DNA from: Flavobacterium rivuli WB 3.3-2 = DSM 21788
GTDB lineage: Bacteria; Bacteroidota; Bacteroidia; Flavobacteriales; Flavobacteriaceae
Direction: 5' to 3'
Length of the DNA stretch: 62,762 nt
NCBI RefSeq assembly: GCF_000378485.1
Contig: NZ_KB899980.1
Location: 1 to 62,762 of the forward strand
Of the stretch, positions 54,101-62,189 are shown one piece after another. The notes beneath the pieces are model-generated. The model saw only the letters and a list, made by a program, of their open reading frames with translations. It was not told the origin of the DNA and made no database searches. The first letter of the stretch is position 1. Every line of letters starts with the position of its first letter. The position numbers and the translations under genes are program-made.

Positions 54101-54245
54101 CTTCAGAATCAATGACCGCCTGCCTGAAAGACCCTGCACCGCTGTCGTTAGTGTTGGTTACAGTAATTGTCTGAGCATTGGCACTTAACCCAAGCAGAGA
54201 GCAAAAAACTACAACACCCTTTAAAAAAGTAATTGTTTTTTTCAT
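51141..54245 (-). CDS. Giant right-handed beta-helix surface protein with T9SS sorting domain
   Basis: 1034 residues. Signal peptide about 1-25 (SLLGLSANAQ). Residues 26-60 hold the entry motif VTNTNDSGAGSFRQAVIDSE of polymorphic membrane/beta-helix adhesins. From about 151 to 739 there are roughly four super-repeats of 147 residues, each built of rungs like GGGIYNL, NTSNRAGGGIED and EGGGLWNGTGTM. Residues 740-940 continue with looser rungs. The last 75 residues (KSRLFPNPSVNGLVTIQL to ETHKLIVGL) form the T9SS sorting domain. Likely an extracellular adhesin or polysaccharide-binding protein of the surface; no catalytic motif seen. Confidence 0.88.
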   Translation of the reverse strand: MKKTITFLKGVVVFCSLLGLSANAQTITVTNTNDSGAGSFRQAVIDSEAGGTIIFNPSTNGNAITVASSITIDKSLTITGNGIAATTFDGDETYRIFTITNATNVSISDISFTDGYAADNGGAISATGSGVVITNAAFTGNEANGATAGQGGGAIYTTGTLSVTGTAFTDNEATGTAGSGGAILIGTGGNFTVNTSTFTGNTSNRAGGAIEGNSGADTAITVNTVTFTNNTTNTSPGNGGAIHITGAGNTTITGSEFTGNTAGAEGGALWNGSGTMSISSTDITNNTAAGAGADQGGGGIYNLSGIINVNADTVITQNDATGAAGSGGGILNDVGGRLFVTGATISANTSNRAGGGIEDVSGANGSVTISNTTLDNNITNTSPGNGGGLHVTGAGTVSITNGTVSGNQAGAEGGGLWNGSGTMTILGTVINNNTASGAEATNGGGGIYNLSGTVNVNTGTEITNNTANGASGSGGGILNDVGGTLTINNATITGNTSNRAGGGIEDNSGAVGSVTLTSVTLNDNTTNNAPGNGGGLHVTGAGTVTITGGTVNGNEAGAEGGGLWNGTGTMSIDGTVINGNTAGGNDATNGGGGIYNLNAGTVTIINATISNNVADGTAGSGGGILNDVGSQLTITDTEISGNTAVRAGGGIEDNSGTSTIVLNNVDLTGNSVSGPPGNGGGLHITGGGSATINGGTVTGNTAVQGGGLWNATGTLTVNGVTVSGNFATGAATTDGGAGIYNNGGTLAVNNSTISANSATGLFGRGGGIHVNGGTATLLLSTISGNSSVTNGGGIYNNGTLTVNANTITLNNAIISGGGIYNNTDNGASLKNTIVAGNTAVLSGRDVFSDTGSITSNGFNLIGVSGDDFTSVESDITGTVLNPVNAGLLPLADNGGDTFTHALTCPNAAADMGSNDDTFADQNGMAVFNGRRDIGAYEAQEECDVTGVDDFNIAVKSRLFPNPSVNGLVTIQLAENHNAIANVYIYEVATGKLVQTLKTNGTSTQISVDNLARGTYAVRITSDRASETHKLIVGL
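52028..53795 (-). repeat. Four coding super-repeats of about 441 bp
   Basis: Within the beta-helix gene, residues 151 to about 739 repeat with a period near 147 residues; neighbouring units share long identical peptides such as GNGGGLHVTGAGT and AGAEGGGLWNG. Inside each unit are shorter rung repeats. Such an array is prone to length change by recombination and to assembly errors. Confidence 0.75.
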
Positions 54246-54427
54246 AATACTTAAAATAATTAGTTGTTAATTCTACAATAAAGCTACGAGGGAATGTTGT
54301 TAAGGGTTTCACAATGTGAACATTAGAATATCTAATCTTGATTTTAATATAGTCTTTATGCCTTACTGCCACTGCGATTGCGTTAAAATAATGTACCTTT
54401 GCCTTAACAAAAGTTTATATATTGTTT

Positions 54428-54859
54428 ATGAAAATAAATTTAAAAAAGGGGATAGGCCAACTGGTATTTGGCATGAAAGAGAAAGATGTAAAGGCCGTTT
54501 ATGGCGAACCATCACGCCAGTTTAAGGACGACGATAACAATACCATTTACCTTTACAATAATGAGAAGATAAGGCTTACTTTTTATGCCGATGAAGATTT
54601 TAAACTGGGATACCTTATTGCAGCCCACCCTGATTTAGAATTATTCTCTTTAAAAGTATTAGGTCAAAATTGGGAAAGCCTTAAAAAGACGCTTGAAGAA
54701 AAAGGCGTTTCGGGTTTTGAAAGGGAAACTTATGATTCTGAAGATAATCTTTTTAACGAAGCAAACTGGATTATTTTTCGTGTAGAGTTTGGAGAGGTTA
54801 TTCGTGTAGAGCTTGGTGCCACCATTAATAACAAAGACGAATTTGACTGGAAGTTTTAA
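54428..54859 (+). CDS. Small conserved protein of unknown function
   Basis: 143 residues from the ATG at 54428; a TTG two codons earlier is possible but less likely. A TACCTTTG -7 element is at 54394-54401. The sequence begins KINLKKGIGQLVFGMKEKDV and contains VYGEPSRQFKDDDN and LTFYADEDFKLGYLIAAHP, a pattern resembling bacterial SmpA/OmlA-like beta-sheet domains but without a signal peptide. Acidic, cytoplasmic. I do not recognise a named family. Confidence 0.55.
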   Translation: MKINLKKGIGQLVFGMKEKDVKAVYGEPSRQFKDDDNNTIYLYNNEKIRLTFYADEDFKLGYLIAAHPDLELFSLKVLGQNWESLKKTLEEKGVSGFERETYDSEDNLFNEANWIIFRVEFGEVIRVELGATINNKDEFDWKF

Positions 54860-55409
54860 CTTCTGTAAATATTACGTTTGTTTCGAAACCGTAATTTAAG
54901 TTATAAAATAAATTTACCTCATGCCCACCGGCGGTTGTGTTGCTGATCGGTTTCCGCAATATTGCGCCGACGTTAGTTATAGTTGTGCACGAACGGGTGG
55001 AAAGTACACAGCCCCTTACAGCCTCCTCAACCGACTGACACCCGTCATCTTCGTTACGAGAGGCATGAGGTATACAATTTATTTAAATGCCATCTTTATA
55101 GCATAATACAGTACAAGTTAAATAAAAAAAGGTATAAAGAAACTTATCTTCACATTACTTTAATATTGTACTGATTTTAACTTTCTAAGCGTATAACGGT
55201 GCTAATGAGCAATGACACACATGAAAGATAGGGTAAAAGACCATTGTGCAACTAATTAAAAAAAAGGCTTAAATCATTTATATGAGCTATTCGATATAAT
55301 TTTATTTAGCCCGTAAAGGTAAAAGTAAGTTCTACTTTTATATGTATGTAAGTTGTGTTTAAATAACCGACTTTTTGTAATTTAATTATCACCTACATTG
55401 ATCTTGATT
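54860..55409. other. 550-base intergenic region carrying a structured GC-rich block
   Basis: No gene is convincing. The right two thirds (55080-55409) are AT-rich. The left third holds the inverted-repeat-bounded block described separately (54915-55072). The upstream half of the methyltransferase promoter is presumably in 55300-55409, where no clear consensus box was recognised. Confidence 0.5.
54915..55072. other. Structured element: 158-bp GC-rich block with perfect 11-bp terminal inverted repeats
   Basis: TACCTCATGCC (54915-54925) and GGCATGAGGTA (55062-55072) are exact reverse complements. Inside, ACGGGTG (54993-54999) pairs with CACCCGT (55039-55045), flanked by ACGAA/TTCGT (54989-54993, 55051-55055) as a further stem with a bulge; CGCAATATTGCG (54955-54966) is a 12-base palindrome, and TCGGTT (54947-54952) can pair with AACCGA (55029-55034). 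The block is visibly richer in G and C than its surroundings. A structured non-coding RNA or a short mobile element would fit; no coding frame makes sense. Confidence 0.5.
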
Positions 55410-56219
55410 ATGAAAAATGCACAAATAGTTTTTGATGGTTCTGTAGCACAAAATTATGATGACCTGTTAGGACCCTTTATATTTGAACCTTTTGCCATTA
55501 ACCTTGTAGAAAATATTGAAAGCAATAAACAGCAAAACGTGTTGGAAATTGCCTGCGGTACAGGCCGTGTTACCAGGCAATTGCTCAAAATACTGCCAGT
55601 TGGCACCAGTTTGACCGCAACCGACCTCAATCCGGGTATGATTGCCGTTGCAAAACAAAAAGTACCTTATAATATTATAACCTGGGATACAGCAGATATG
55701 CTTGACCTTAAATATCACGACGAATCTTTTGACCTTATAGTATGCCAGTTCGGCGTAATGTTTGCTCCCGATAAGAAAACGGCTTTTACCGAAATGTACC
55801 GCGTGCTTAAAAAAGGAGGTAGGCTCATTTTTAATACCTGGGCAAGTATTGTTAATAATAAACCGTTTTTGCTCACTAATCTGGTAGTTAACTCTTTTTT
55901 TGGTAAAGAGCCTGTAACTATTTTTAAAGAGGGACCTTTTTGTATGGATGATGAAAAGGCTGTATTGCAACTACTCGAAAAATCCGGATTTAAACACAGC
56001 ACTGCAAAAATAGTAACGTTGCCAGGTACTATAGATAGTGCAGAAGATGCAGCCCGCGGATTTATAACAGGATTACCTACTTTGAATATTATTGAAGAAA
56101 AGATTCCGCATTTGTTACCCGCGATTATTCAAACATTACAAAAAGAATTTACAAGCAAAATGGGGAACCATCCTTTAAAAACCTGGCTTAGCGCATGGAA
56201 GTTTGAAGCAGTTAAATAA
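55410..56219 (+). CDS. SAM-dependent class I methyltransferase
   Basis: 269 residues from the ATG at 55410; an in-frame TTG at 55398 adds only four residues. The SAM-binding motif VLEIACGTGRVTRQL, the acidic residue of motif II in TATDLNPGMI, and FDLIVCQFGVMFAPD are classical. The C-terminal region is typical of small-molecule methyltransferases, of the UbiE/COQ5 or Methyltransf_11 kind. Substrate unknown. It follows a long intergenic region and is not clearly in an operon. Confidence 0.85.
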   Translation: MKNAQIVFDGSVAQNYDDLLGPFIFEPFAINLVENIESNKQQNVLEIACGTGRVTRQLLKILPVGTSLTATDLNPGMIAVAKQKVPYNIITWDTADMLDLKYHDESFDLIVCQFGVMFAPDKKTAFTEMYRVLKKGGRLIFNTWASIVNNKPFLLTNLVVNSFFGKEPVTIFKEGPFCMDDEKAVLQLLEKSGFKHSTAKIVTLPGTIDSAEDAARGFITGLPTLNIIEEKIPHLLPAIIQTLQKEFTSKMGNHPLKTWLSAWKFEAVK

Positions 56220-56313
56220 CCTTTTATTATATATGCAGGCACATTCTTAAGATACTTAAAATATGATATGCAGTTAGGTAATTGTATTTTACTTTAAGGT
56301 AGGCTAAAATTTT

Positions 56314-57150
56314 TTAATCTTCTTTCTTGAAAATTACGGCGCTATTACTAAACTTTTTTACTGAAAAACTTGTTGGGGATCCGTACAAGCTTACTTCGGT
56401 TTTTCCTGATGCTGACAATGAAAGGGTTTCAGTTGCCAAAACAGCGCATTTAGTATAGCTTTCGGCGGTAAGGTCAAGGTTTTTAACGGTAAATTTTTTG
56501 CCTGTAAACTCTGCGTTATTATCTACACGTATAGCTGCAGCAACGGCATCGCCTTCTACTATGGCAATCGTTTTTTGGTACATATCTATTTTTACTTCCG
56601 GGCTTGCTATAAGTGCCTTAAGATTAGCATTCTTGCTAAGTTCTATTGTTGTTGCACCCGATTTTACGTTTATTTCAGCCTTGGTCTTATCATTCATGGC
56701 TAAACTAAACTTAGCCGATTTTACATTAAGGAACGATTTAGAAGAGTCAAAGTTTTTTACACTCACAGTATCCAGTTCAAGCTCATTAATGGCATATAAC
56801 TGCACTTCGTTCTTAGCTGTAATAGTTTTCAGGCTGCCGGTATAGGTTAGGCGGACTGTTAACTTTTTAGAGCTGCTTACATCTTTGCTGGTATATATTC
56901 TTAAGGCTGTACCATTTACATCACTTTTAATTATTTCGTGCAGGTTATCGTCGGCTTCTATTTCCAGGCTTTGTGTAGTGCCCTTTACAAGGTAGAGCTC
57001 TATGTTATCTTCAATTTCAAGTGATTCAAAAGGTTCAAGTTCTTTTTGGGCTACGGTAACATTTTTAGAGCCTTTAATTTTTTCTTTTTTTTGGGCAAAA
57101 GCAACCGTAGTTATTAATAGTGCAAACAGCAGTATACTAAAATTTTTCAT
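56314..57150 (-). CDS. Exported GIN-domain (DUF2807) protein
   Basis: 278 residues from the ATG at 57150 (MKNFSILLFALLITTVAFAQ, a signal peptide); an ATG three codons upstream is also possible. The mature part is a GIN (DUF2807) beta-helix-like domain with ELYLVKGTTQSLEIEADDNLHEII and repeated beta strands. It lies just after, but separate from, the cluster at 57315-61590, divided by a terminator at 57276-57297. Function unknown; related to two GIN proteins in the cluster. Confidence 0.78.
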   Translation of the reverse strand: MKNFSILLFALLITTVAFAQKKEKIKGSKNVTVAQKELEPFESLEIEDNIELYLVKGTTQSLEIEADDNLHEIIKSDVNGTALRIYTSKDVSSSKKLTVRLTYTGSLKTITAKNEVQLYAINELELDTVSVKNFDSSKSFLNVKSAKFSLAMNDKTKAEINVKSGATTIELSKNANLKALIASPEVKIDMYQKTIAIVEGDAVAAAIRVDNNAEFTGKKFTVKNLDLTAESYTKCAVLATETLSLSASGKTEVSLYGSPTSFSVKKFSNSAVIFKKED

Positions 57151-57275
57151 TGTGAGCAAAGCAAATATTGGTTAGGCAAATATATTAAAAAACGATTGGT
57201 AAGCTATTTTATTATATACAGTAGCTCTGTTTAGCTTTTCAGTTGAAGTAATCTGGTTTTATATAAAAACAAAAA

Positions 57276-57297
57276 ATGCCCGCACAAAGGCGGGCAT
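57276..57297 (-). terminator. Terminator after the GIN lipoprotein
   Basis: ATGCCCGC (57276-57283) and GCGGGCAT (57290-57297) form a perfect 8-bp stem with a short loop; on the minus strand a T-run follows. It ends the PadR-PspC-GIN unit. Confidence 0.85.
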
Positions 57298-57314
57298 CTG
57301 TCTATAGTTTACTA

Positions 57315-58046
57315 TTATTGCTTGCTTACACTACCGCCCGATGTAGCGTTAGATTTTATAGTTTTTGGAGTGTTGCTGTAAGAAATGCTGCCCCCACTCG
57401 ATGCCTCTGCATCAAGCTTGCCCGTAACATTTACGGTTGCACTGCCACCGCTTGATGCTTCAGATTTTGCATCTTCTGCTGTAAGTCCTGCAGCATTAAC
57501 AGATGCCCCGCTGCTCGATATGGTATTCAGGTCAGTGGTACGTCCACTCACTTTTAAAGTCCCGTTGCTGCTGGCTTCACAATTTACAGTTTTAGCATCA
57601 ACCCCAACTTCCACACTTGCACCACTATTTGCAGAAAAATCAATATCATCACCTTTAATAACAGTCTTACTTTTTAGTATTGCGGCAGATGATGCTTCTA
57701 AACCTTCAATTTTGGGCAGGGTAACCGTTACCCTTTTAGCCCCCGCTTTATTAATACTCACGTCGGCATAAATTCTAAGTTCATTGCCCTCAACTTCGGT
57801 TTTAATATACTGTTGCAGGTTGTCGTCGGCCTCTACAACTATAGAGGGTTTATTACCCTGAACCACATATACCTCAAGCCCTGTTGCTACAGAAACAATT
57901 GTGTAATCTCCCGAAACTGTCCGGGTTTGTGTAGTTATATTACCGCTCCCATCTAGAGATTTACCACCAAAGTTACAAGAGGCAAATAACAACGCTGCTA
58001 CAAAACCTACAATAGCTTTAGAGATATGTACAAATACTTTTATCAT
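57315..58046 (-). CDS. GIN-domain (DUF2807) lipoprotein
   Basis: 243 residues. Signal with a lipobox ending LLFASCNFGG, giving a lipid-anchored protein. The rest is a DUF2807 domain: VYVVQGNKPSIVVEADDNLQQYIKT-type start (VEADDNLQQYIK), followed by Ser/Gly/Ala-rich strands (ASSGGSATVNVTGKL). It begins 2 bases after the PspC gene ends and so is co-transcribed with it. Probably in the periplasm or outer membrane. Confidence 0.8.
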   Translation of the reverse strand: MIKVFVHISKAIVGFVAALLFASCNFGGKSLDGSGNITTQTRTVSGDYTIVSVATGLEVYVVQGNKPSIVVEADDNLQQYIKTEVEGNELRIYADVSINKAGAKRVTVTLPKIEGLEASSAAILKSKTVIKGDDIDFSANSGASVEVGVDAKTVNCEASSNGTLKVSGRTTDLNTISSSGASVNAAGLTAEDAKSEASSGGSATVNVTGKLDAEASSGGSISYSNTPKTIKSNATSGGSVSKQ

Positions 58047-58048
58047 GA

Positions 58049-59866
58049 TTACTGTCTTTTACTTTTATTTTTTTCAACCTGTATATCGTGTTCCAGCTGC
58101 AATTTTTCCTGTTCTATCCTTGCTTTTTCGGCCTCAAGTTCCATAATGCGAATCTTTTCCTGGTTTGTCATTCCATTTTGCGTTCCGCTTTCAGGAGCTG
58201 GCGCAGCAACAGGGGCGGGGACAACAGGTATGGCAGGTTCATTCTGGCTGCCATCGTCATTACCTTCATTCTGGCTGTTATCTTCCTCACCAATACAGTC
58301 AAGGCATTTTACATGGTTATCGTCCATCATATATTGATGATCACCATCAAACCAAAGGTCAAAGAATTCATTATCGCTGTCGTCATACTCCTTAAGGCTT
58401 GCATCAGGGTGAAACACAGTTCCTTCGGGAAGGTACAAAAATATTTCTACACGCTGCTTATGAAATTTAGTATCGGTACCGGTAAGTAAATAGTTATCTA
58501 ATATAAGGCTGTTTCCCTGTATTTTAAAATTATATTTTATAGTTTCAGAGCTTTTCCTTGCTTCAGATATTGTTGCGCCTTCGGCAATTTTTTCTATTTG
58601 TACATAAGCAAAAGCCTCATCTGTTTTAAGTACATAAAAGCGTACATTATTGCTGTATACAACTTCATTACCAAGCGAGTCCTGCTTAAAGCTAAAGTCG
58701 CTGTAATCGTGGTTTAACGATTTTGTAAAGTACTCATTGTTTTTAAATTTAACCTCAAGTATATCTCCTTCAGTAAGTTTTAGTTCCTGCTTGCTAACAG
58801 TTTTACCTTCATTACCAAACTGCGATGCCTGCGCTAAACCTAAATAAATGGCTGTACTTACGCATATTATCCATACAGCAAGCAGTGTAGATTTTGTTAA
58901 GTTACCTACAGGTCTTAAATTGTCTACCAGTATTTTTAAGCCTAATAAAAATAAGGCGAAGAAGGGAATGGCAATAGCAAAGAAACCAATGATGCCAATA
59001 AGCCACATAGGAGCCTCTGTATAATTCATACTGTTAAAGTACGGGTACCATTGTGCCCTCGATGTGAACGAAAATAGTATTGCAATAAGACCAATAATAA
59101 GGCTGCCCAGCGTTAAAGCGCTAAATACTGTGAGTAAAGCACCTATAACCTTTGCAAATACTTTTAATATAGCCAGCACAGCAGTACTTGCAGTAGCGCC
59201 TATTTTATCGGCACCTGTTTTTACCGATGCCCCCAGTTTGTCATAATCCATATTGTTAAGCTTGTCAGACAGGTTGCTAAACTCTTCCTTAACCTTACGC
59301 TCTATATTAGATATGTTTATCGGCTCGCCGGTCATTTCCAGCTTTTCGGTTGTTGTAATAGCTTTTGGTATAAGTACCAGCAGCACAAGGTAAATAAGTA
59401 TGCTCGAGCCAAAAGACAGTAAAAGCGATATTATAAATAGAATTCTTACCCATAGAGGGTCTATTTTAAAATAATGGCCCAGCCCGGCGCATACACCGCC
59501 TATCATGGCGCTCTCCTCGTCCCTGTAAAACTTTTTGGTCTTTGTATTGTTGAAATTAAAGTTAAAGTTTGTAGATGTTTTAGGCCCCGAAGCAGTTTCA
59601 TCATCGTCTATACGATAATCTTCCGGGCGGCCCATAATAATTATAACCTCATCTACCTCACGAATGCTTACAACCTGTTTGTCGTTCTTAAGCTTTTCGG
59701 TTAATAGTTCGGCAATACGCGCTTCTATATCGCTCATTATCTCATCTCTTCCATCAGCCGAAAGCGATCGCCTTATGGCATCAAAGTAGCGATTAAGTTT
59801 TTGGAAGGCATCCTCATCAATATGAAAAAAGAAACCACCTAAATTTATACTTACTGTTTTGTTCAT
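58049..59866 (-). CDS. Large PspC-domain membrane protein
   Basis: 605 residues, far longer than enterobacterial PspC. The N-terminus (about 1-80) is a helical domain (FHIDEDAFQKLNRYFDAIRRSL, IEARIAELLTEKL). The PspC domain follows (about 112-170: FYRDEESAMIGGVCAGLGHYF, WVRILFIISLLLSFGSSILIYL). Further membrane helices lie near 230-340, then an extracytoplasmic beta-rich part, and a charged coiled-coil tail at the end (MELEAEKARIEQEKLQL). Two bases follow PadR, so translation is coupled. Probably senses or stabilises the membrane; the regulation by PadR is inferred. Confidence 0.85.
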   Translation of the reverse strand: MNKTVSINLGGFFFHIDEDAFQKLNRYFDAIRRSLSADGRDEIMSDIEARIAELLTEKLKNDKQVVSIREVDEVIIIMGRPEDYRIDDDETASGPKTSTNFNFNFNNTKTKKFYRDEESAMIGGVCAGLGHYFKIDPLWVRILFIISLLLSFGSSILIYLVLLVLIPKAITTTEKLEMTGEPINISNIERKVKEEFSNLSDKLNNMDYDKLGASVKTGADKIGATASTAVLAILKVFAKVIGALLTVFSALTLGSLIIGLIAILFSFTSRAQWYPYFNSMNYTEAPMWLIGIIGFFAIAIPFFALFLLGLKILVDNLRPVGNLTKSTLLAVWIICVSTAIYLGLAQASQFGNEGKTVSKQELKLTEGDILEVKFKNNEYFTKSLNHDYSDFSFKQDSLGNEVVYSNNVRFYVLKTDEAFAYVQIEKIAEGATISEARKSSETIKYNFKIQGNSLILDNYLLTGTDTKFHKQRVEIFLYLPEGTVFHPDASLKEYDDSDNEFFDLWFDGDHQYMMDDNHVKCLDCIGEEDNSQNEGNDDGSQNEPAIPVVPAPVAAPAPESGTQNGMTNQEKIRIMELEAEKARIEQEKLQLEHDIQVEKNKSKRQ

Positions 59867-59868
59867 GG

Positions 59869-60201
59869 CTATGCTTTTTGGCTGGTTATTATATTTACTG
59901 CGTCAGACAGTTCTGTCCAGGTAATGTTAAGTTCTTTTAAAAATTCGTGTCCTTCATCGGTAAGGCCGTAATACTTACGTGGCGGCCCCGATGTAGATTC
60001 TTCCCACCTGTAGTTAAGCAGGCCATCGTTCTTTAAGCGGGTTAGCAGTGGGTAAACAGTACCCTCTACAACAAGCAATTTAGCGTTTTTTAGGGTATCC
60101 AGTATTTCAGATGTATAGGCATCTTTGGCTTTTAGTACAGAGAGTATACAAAATTCCAAAACTCCTTTGCGCATCTGGGCCTTGGTGTTCTCAATATTCA
60201 T
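59869..60201 (-). CDS. PadR-family transcriptional regulator
   Basis: 110 residues. A winged helix-turn-helix of the PadR type: LEFCILSVLKAKDAYTSEI, VVEGTVYPLLTRLKNDGLL and PPRKYYGLTDEGHEFL. No effector domain, so a small dimer. It lies within the GIN-PadR-PspC-GIN operon, 15 bases after the first GIN gene and 2 before PspC, and is likely its autoregulator. Confidence 0.92.
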   Translation of the reverse strand: MNIENTKAQMRKGVLEFCILSVLKAKDAYTSEILDTLKNAKLLVVEGTVYPLLTRLKNDGLLNYRWEESTSGPPRKYYGLTDEGHEFLKELNITWTELSDAVNIITSQKA

Positions 60202-60216
60202 AGGTTCTCATATTTA

Positions 60217-60981
60217 TTAATTAAGGCTCATTTTATAATTATCCCTTTTAACGGCATAGCTATTGGTACCCAGGCTCGTTTTGGCAGGCTCGCCATAATA
60301 GGTTATAGATGATGATGTGTCTACATCTGTCGTAATAGAGTTCTTAGTAAAGATAGAAACGGCAGATGCGTTTTTTGCCCATACATCGGCATCGTTACAC
60401 ACAAATTTGTCGGCAGTAAGGTAGCCGCCACTGCAAAATAGTTTAGCGCTGTTAGCGGTGCCATTTACTTTCATATAGCTGCCTGCCATAATAGTTGCAT
60501 CAAGCTTATCGGTGGTTATTTTACCCCTGAAACCCGATCCCGATTTTACATCTATTTTACAAATACCATTACTAACAATGATAGCAGATAATGTAGCGCC
60601 AGATGATAGGCTGATGTTTGTATCGCCTGTAGTTAAGGTGCCATTAACTCTTATAACTGCCGCGTTACTGGCTTTAAAATCGGTTACATTTTTTTGAGAA
60701 ACATACACCCTTGCTTTCGCATTTGTAACAGCTGTACCGTCATTGCTCTTAATGTATATTTTAAGTTTGTGCCCGCTGTAATCGGTAGCAATACTGTATA
60801 AATTTTCGGGGTTATTAGCCTCAACTTTAAGGGCTAAAGTGTCGCTTTGGGTAAAGATTACTTCTATACCGTTTTTAACTTCTATAGAAGTTACCTCTTT
60901 AAGCGCTCGTGTTTCGCTTACCTGTGCCTGGGTTGTAAGGCTGATTAGGCCTGTAACTGCTGCAATAATTAAATGTTTCAT
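60217..60981 (-). CDS. Exported GIN-domain (DUF2807) protein
   Basis: 254 residues. Signal peptide of about 19 residues (VTGLISLTTQAQ). The DUF2807 domain has VIFTQSDTLALKVEANNPENLYSI and a run of beta rungs to the end (SSSITYYGEPAKTSL). It is encoded directly before PadR (gap 15 bases). Homologous to the two other GIN proteins of the cluster. Function unknown. Confidence 0.82.
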   Translation of the reverse strand: MKHLIIAAVTGLISLTTQAQVSETRALKEVTSIEVKNGIEVIFTQSDTLALKVEANNPENLYSIATDYSGHKLKIYIKSNDGTAVTNAKARVYVSQKNVTDFKASNAAVIRVNGTLTTGDTNISLSSGATLSAIIVSNGICKIDVKSGSGFRGKITTDKLDATIMAGSYMKVNGTANSAKLFCSGGYLTADKFVCNDADVWAKNASAVSIFTKNSITTDVDTSSSITYYGEPAKTSLGTNSYAVKRDNYKMSLN

Positions 60982-61016
60982 AATGTTCGTTTTTGATTGA
61001 TGATTGATGATGATTT

Positions 61017-61038
61017 GCCTGCTCCCGGCGCAGCAGGC
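61017..61038. repeat. Hairpin inside a TGAT-rich simple repeat
   Basis: GCCTGCT (61017-61023) and AGCAGGC (61032-61038) form a perfect 7-bp stem. It is flanked on both sides (about 60993-61014 and 61038-61067) by simple repeats of TGAT/TGATGAT. It lies between the DUF4870 gene and the first GIN gene and could be a transcription attenuator, although no T-run follows. Confidence 0.55.
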
Positions 61039-61077
61039 TGATGATGATGATTGATTTGATTGATGACTGAACTAAGG

Positions 61078-61590
61078 CTATACCTGTTTGCCGGCTACAG
61101 GTTGTTTTAATGTTGGTTTTATAAAGTTTATGGTTAAAGGATAATTGCAGTTTATACCGTTACTGTTTTTTACAGCTGCATAAAGTATCAGGAAGAACTC
61201 GGCTATTTTCATTGCCAGTAGTATAAAACCGGCAATAAGTGCTACGGCTACAAGCCCTGTTATTTTACCTGTATCAAAATTTTCTATGGTCCAGTGTATG
61301 TTGTCTCTGTAAATCCAGTTGCTGTTATATACTGGCCCAAAATTAAAATCTTTAAACAGCGTGTAAAAAAATATTGGAACTGCTATTATTGTAAGTACAA
61401 TAGTGTAAACCAAAAGGCTTAACTGAAAATTTATTGCCTGCCTGCCGTTATGGTCTATAAATTCTGACTCTTCTTTTTTAGCGCTCCACAATATAACCGG
61501 GAAGATAAAGCTACCAAAAGGAAAAAAGTATTGTGTGTAAGCGCTTAACTGTAATAGTGTTGCGTATGTTTTGTTTGCTGTAGTTACCAT
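61078..61590 (-). CDS. DUF4870 domain membrane protein
   Basis: 170 residues. Hydrophobic helices near 20-35 (FFPFGSFIFPVILW), 55-80 and 115-145; the motif FIDHNGRQAINFQLSLLVYTI is the DUF4870 signature. Small integral membrane family of unknown function, often next to PspC or GIN genes. It is the most upstream member of the minus-strand cluster; a hairpin separates it from the GIN gene. Confidence 0.85.
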   Translation of the reverse strand: MVTTANKTYATLLQLSAYTQYFFPFGSFIFPVILWSAKKEESEFIDHNGRQAINFQLSLLVYTIVLTIIAVPIFFYTLFKDFNFGPVYNSNWIYRDNIHWTIENFDTGKITGLVAVALIAGFILLAMKIAEFFLILYAAVKNSNGINCNYPLTINFIKPTLKQPVAGKQV

Positions 61591-61736
61591 AGTAGATTAG
61601 TATAACGGTTAATATCCTATGCAAATATATGGCTATTGTAAGGTAGTGTGCAACGCATAGTACTAATATTTAACAAAAAATTAACATTTTACAATTACAG
61701 TATTTTGTTGTAAATTAGCTTGAAAATCAATAAACA

Positions 61737-62189
61737 ATGGAATTTACGCCATCTAAGCTCAATACTTTTTTATTAGTAAAGCTGCCATCAGCATACTTTA
61801 GCGGGGTTAGGGTAAAGCAAATAACTACAGAGAAATGCACGGCAAGTGTAAAGCACCGCTGGATAAACCAAAACCCATTTAACTCTATGTACTTTGCGGT
61901 GCAGGCAATGGCGGCAGAACTTACCACCGGCGCACTGGTTATGTATCATATAAAAAATAGTGGAAAAAAAATATCTATGCTGGTGGCAAACAACAAAGGC
62001 AACTTTAGTAAAAAAGCAAAAGGCAGGATAACTTTTACATGCAATGACGGTCACCTTATTGCCGATGCCATTGCTAAAACTGTGGCAACAGGAGATGGAC
62101 AAACCTTCTGGATGAAATCTATAGGTGTAGACGAGCAGGGAGACCAGGTATCTGAAATGGATTTTGAGTGGAGTGTGAGGGTTAAGTAA
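61737..62189 (+). CDS. DUF4442 (hotdog-fold, PaaI-like) protein
   Basis: 150 residues. The segments YFSGVRVKQITTEKCTASVK, KHRWINQNPFNSMYFAVQAMAAEL and GALVMYHI match DUF4442, a relative of acyl-CoA thioesterases with the hotdog fold. No signal peptide. Any thioesterase activity is by family only. Start codon directly follows a poly-AT stretch. Confidence 0.8.
   Translation: MEFTPSKLNTFLLVKLPSAYFSGVRVKQITTEKCTASVKHRWINQNPFNSMYFAVQAMAAELTTGALVMYHIKNSGKKISMLVANNKGNFSKKAKGRITFTCNDGHLIADAIAKTVATGDGQTFWMKSIGVDEQGDQVSEMDFEWSVRVK

Noticed and set aside
51318..54174. Several open frames on the plus strand opposite the beta-helix gene, some rich in Cys or Pro
   Set aside because: They mirror the Gly/Asn/Thr repeat codons of the minus-strand gene and lack starts, domains or signal peptides.
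54921..55106. Open frame of 61 residues crossing the structured block
   Set aside because: Residue order looks random, the frame crosses both inverted repeats and no start signal is near.
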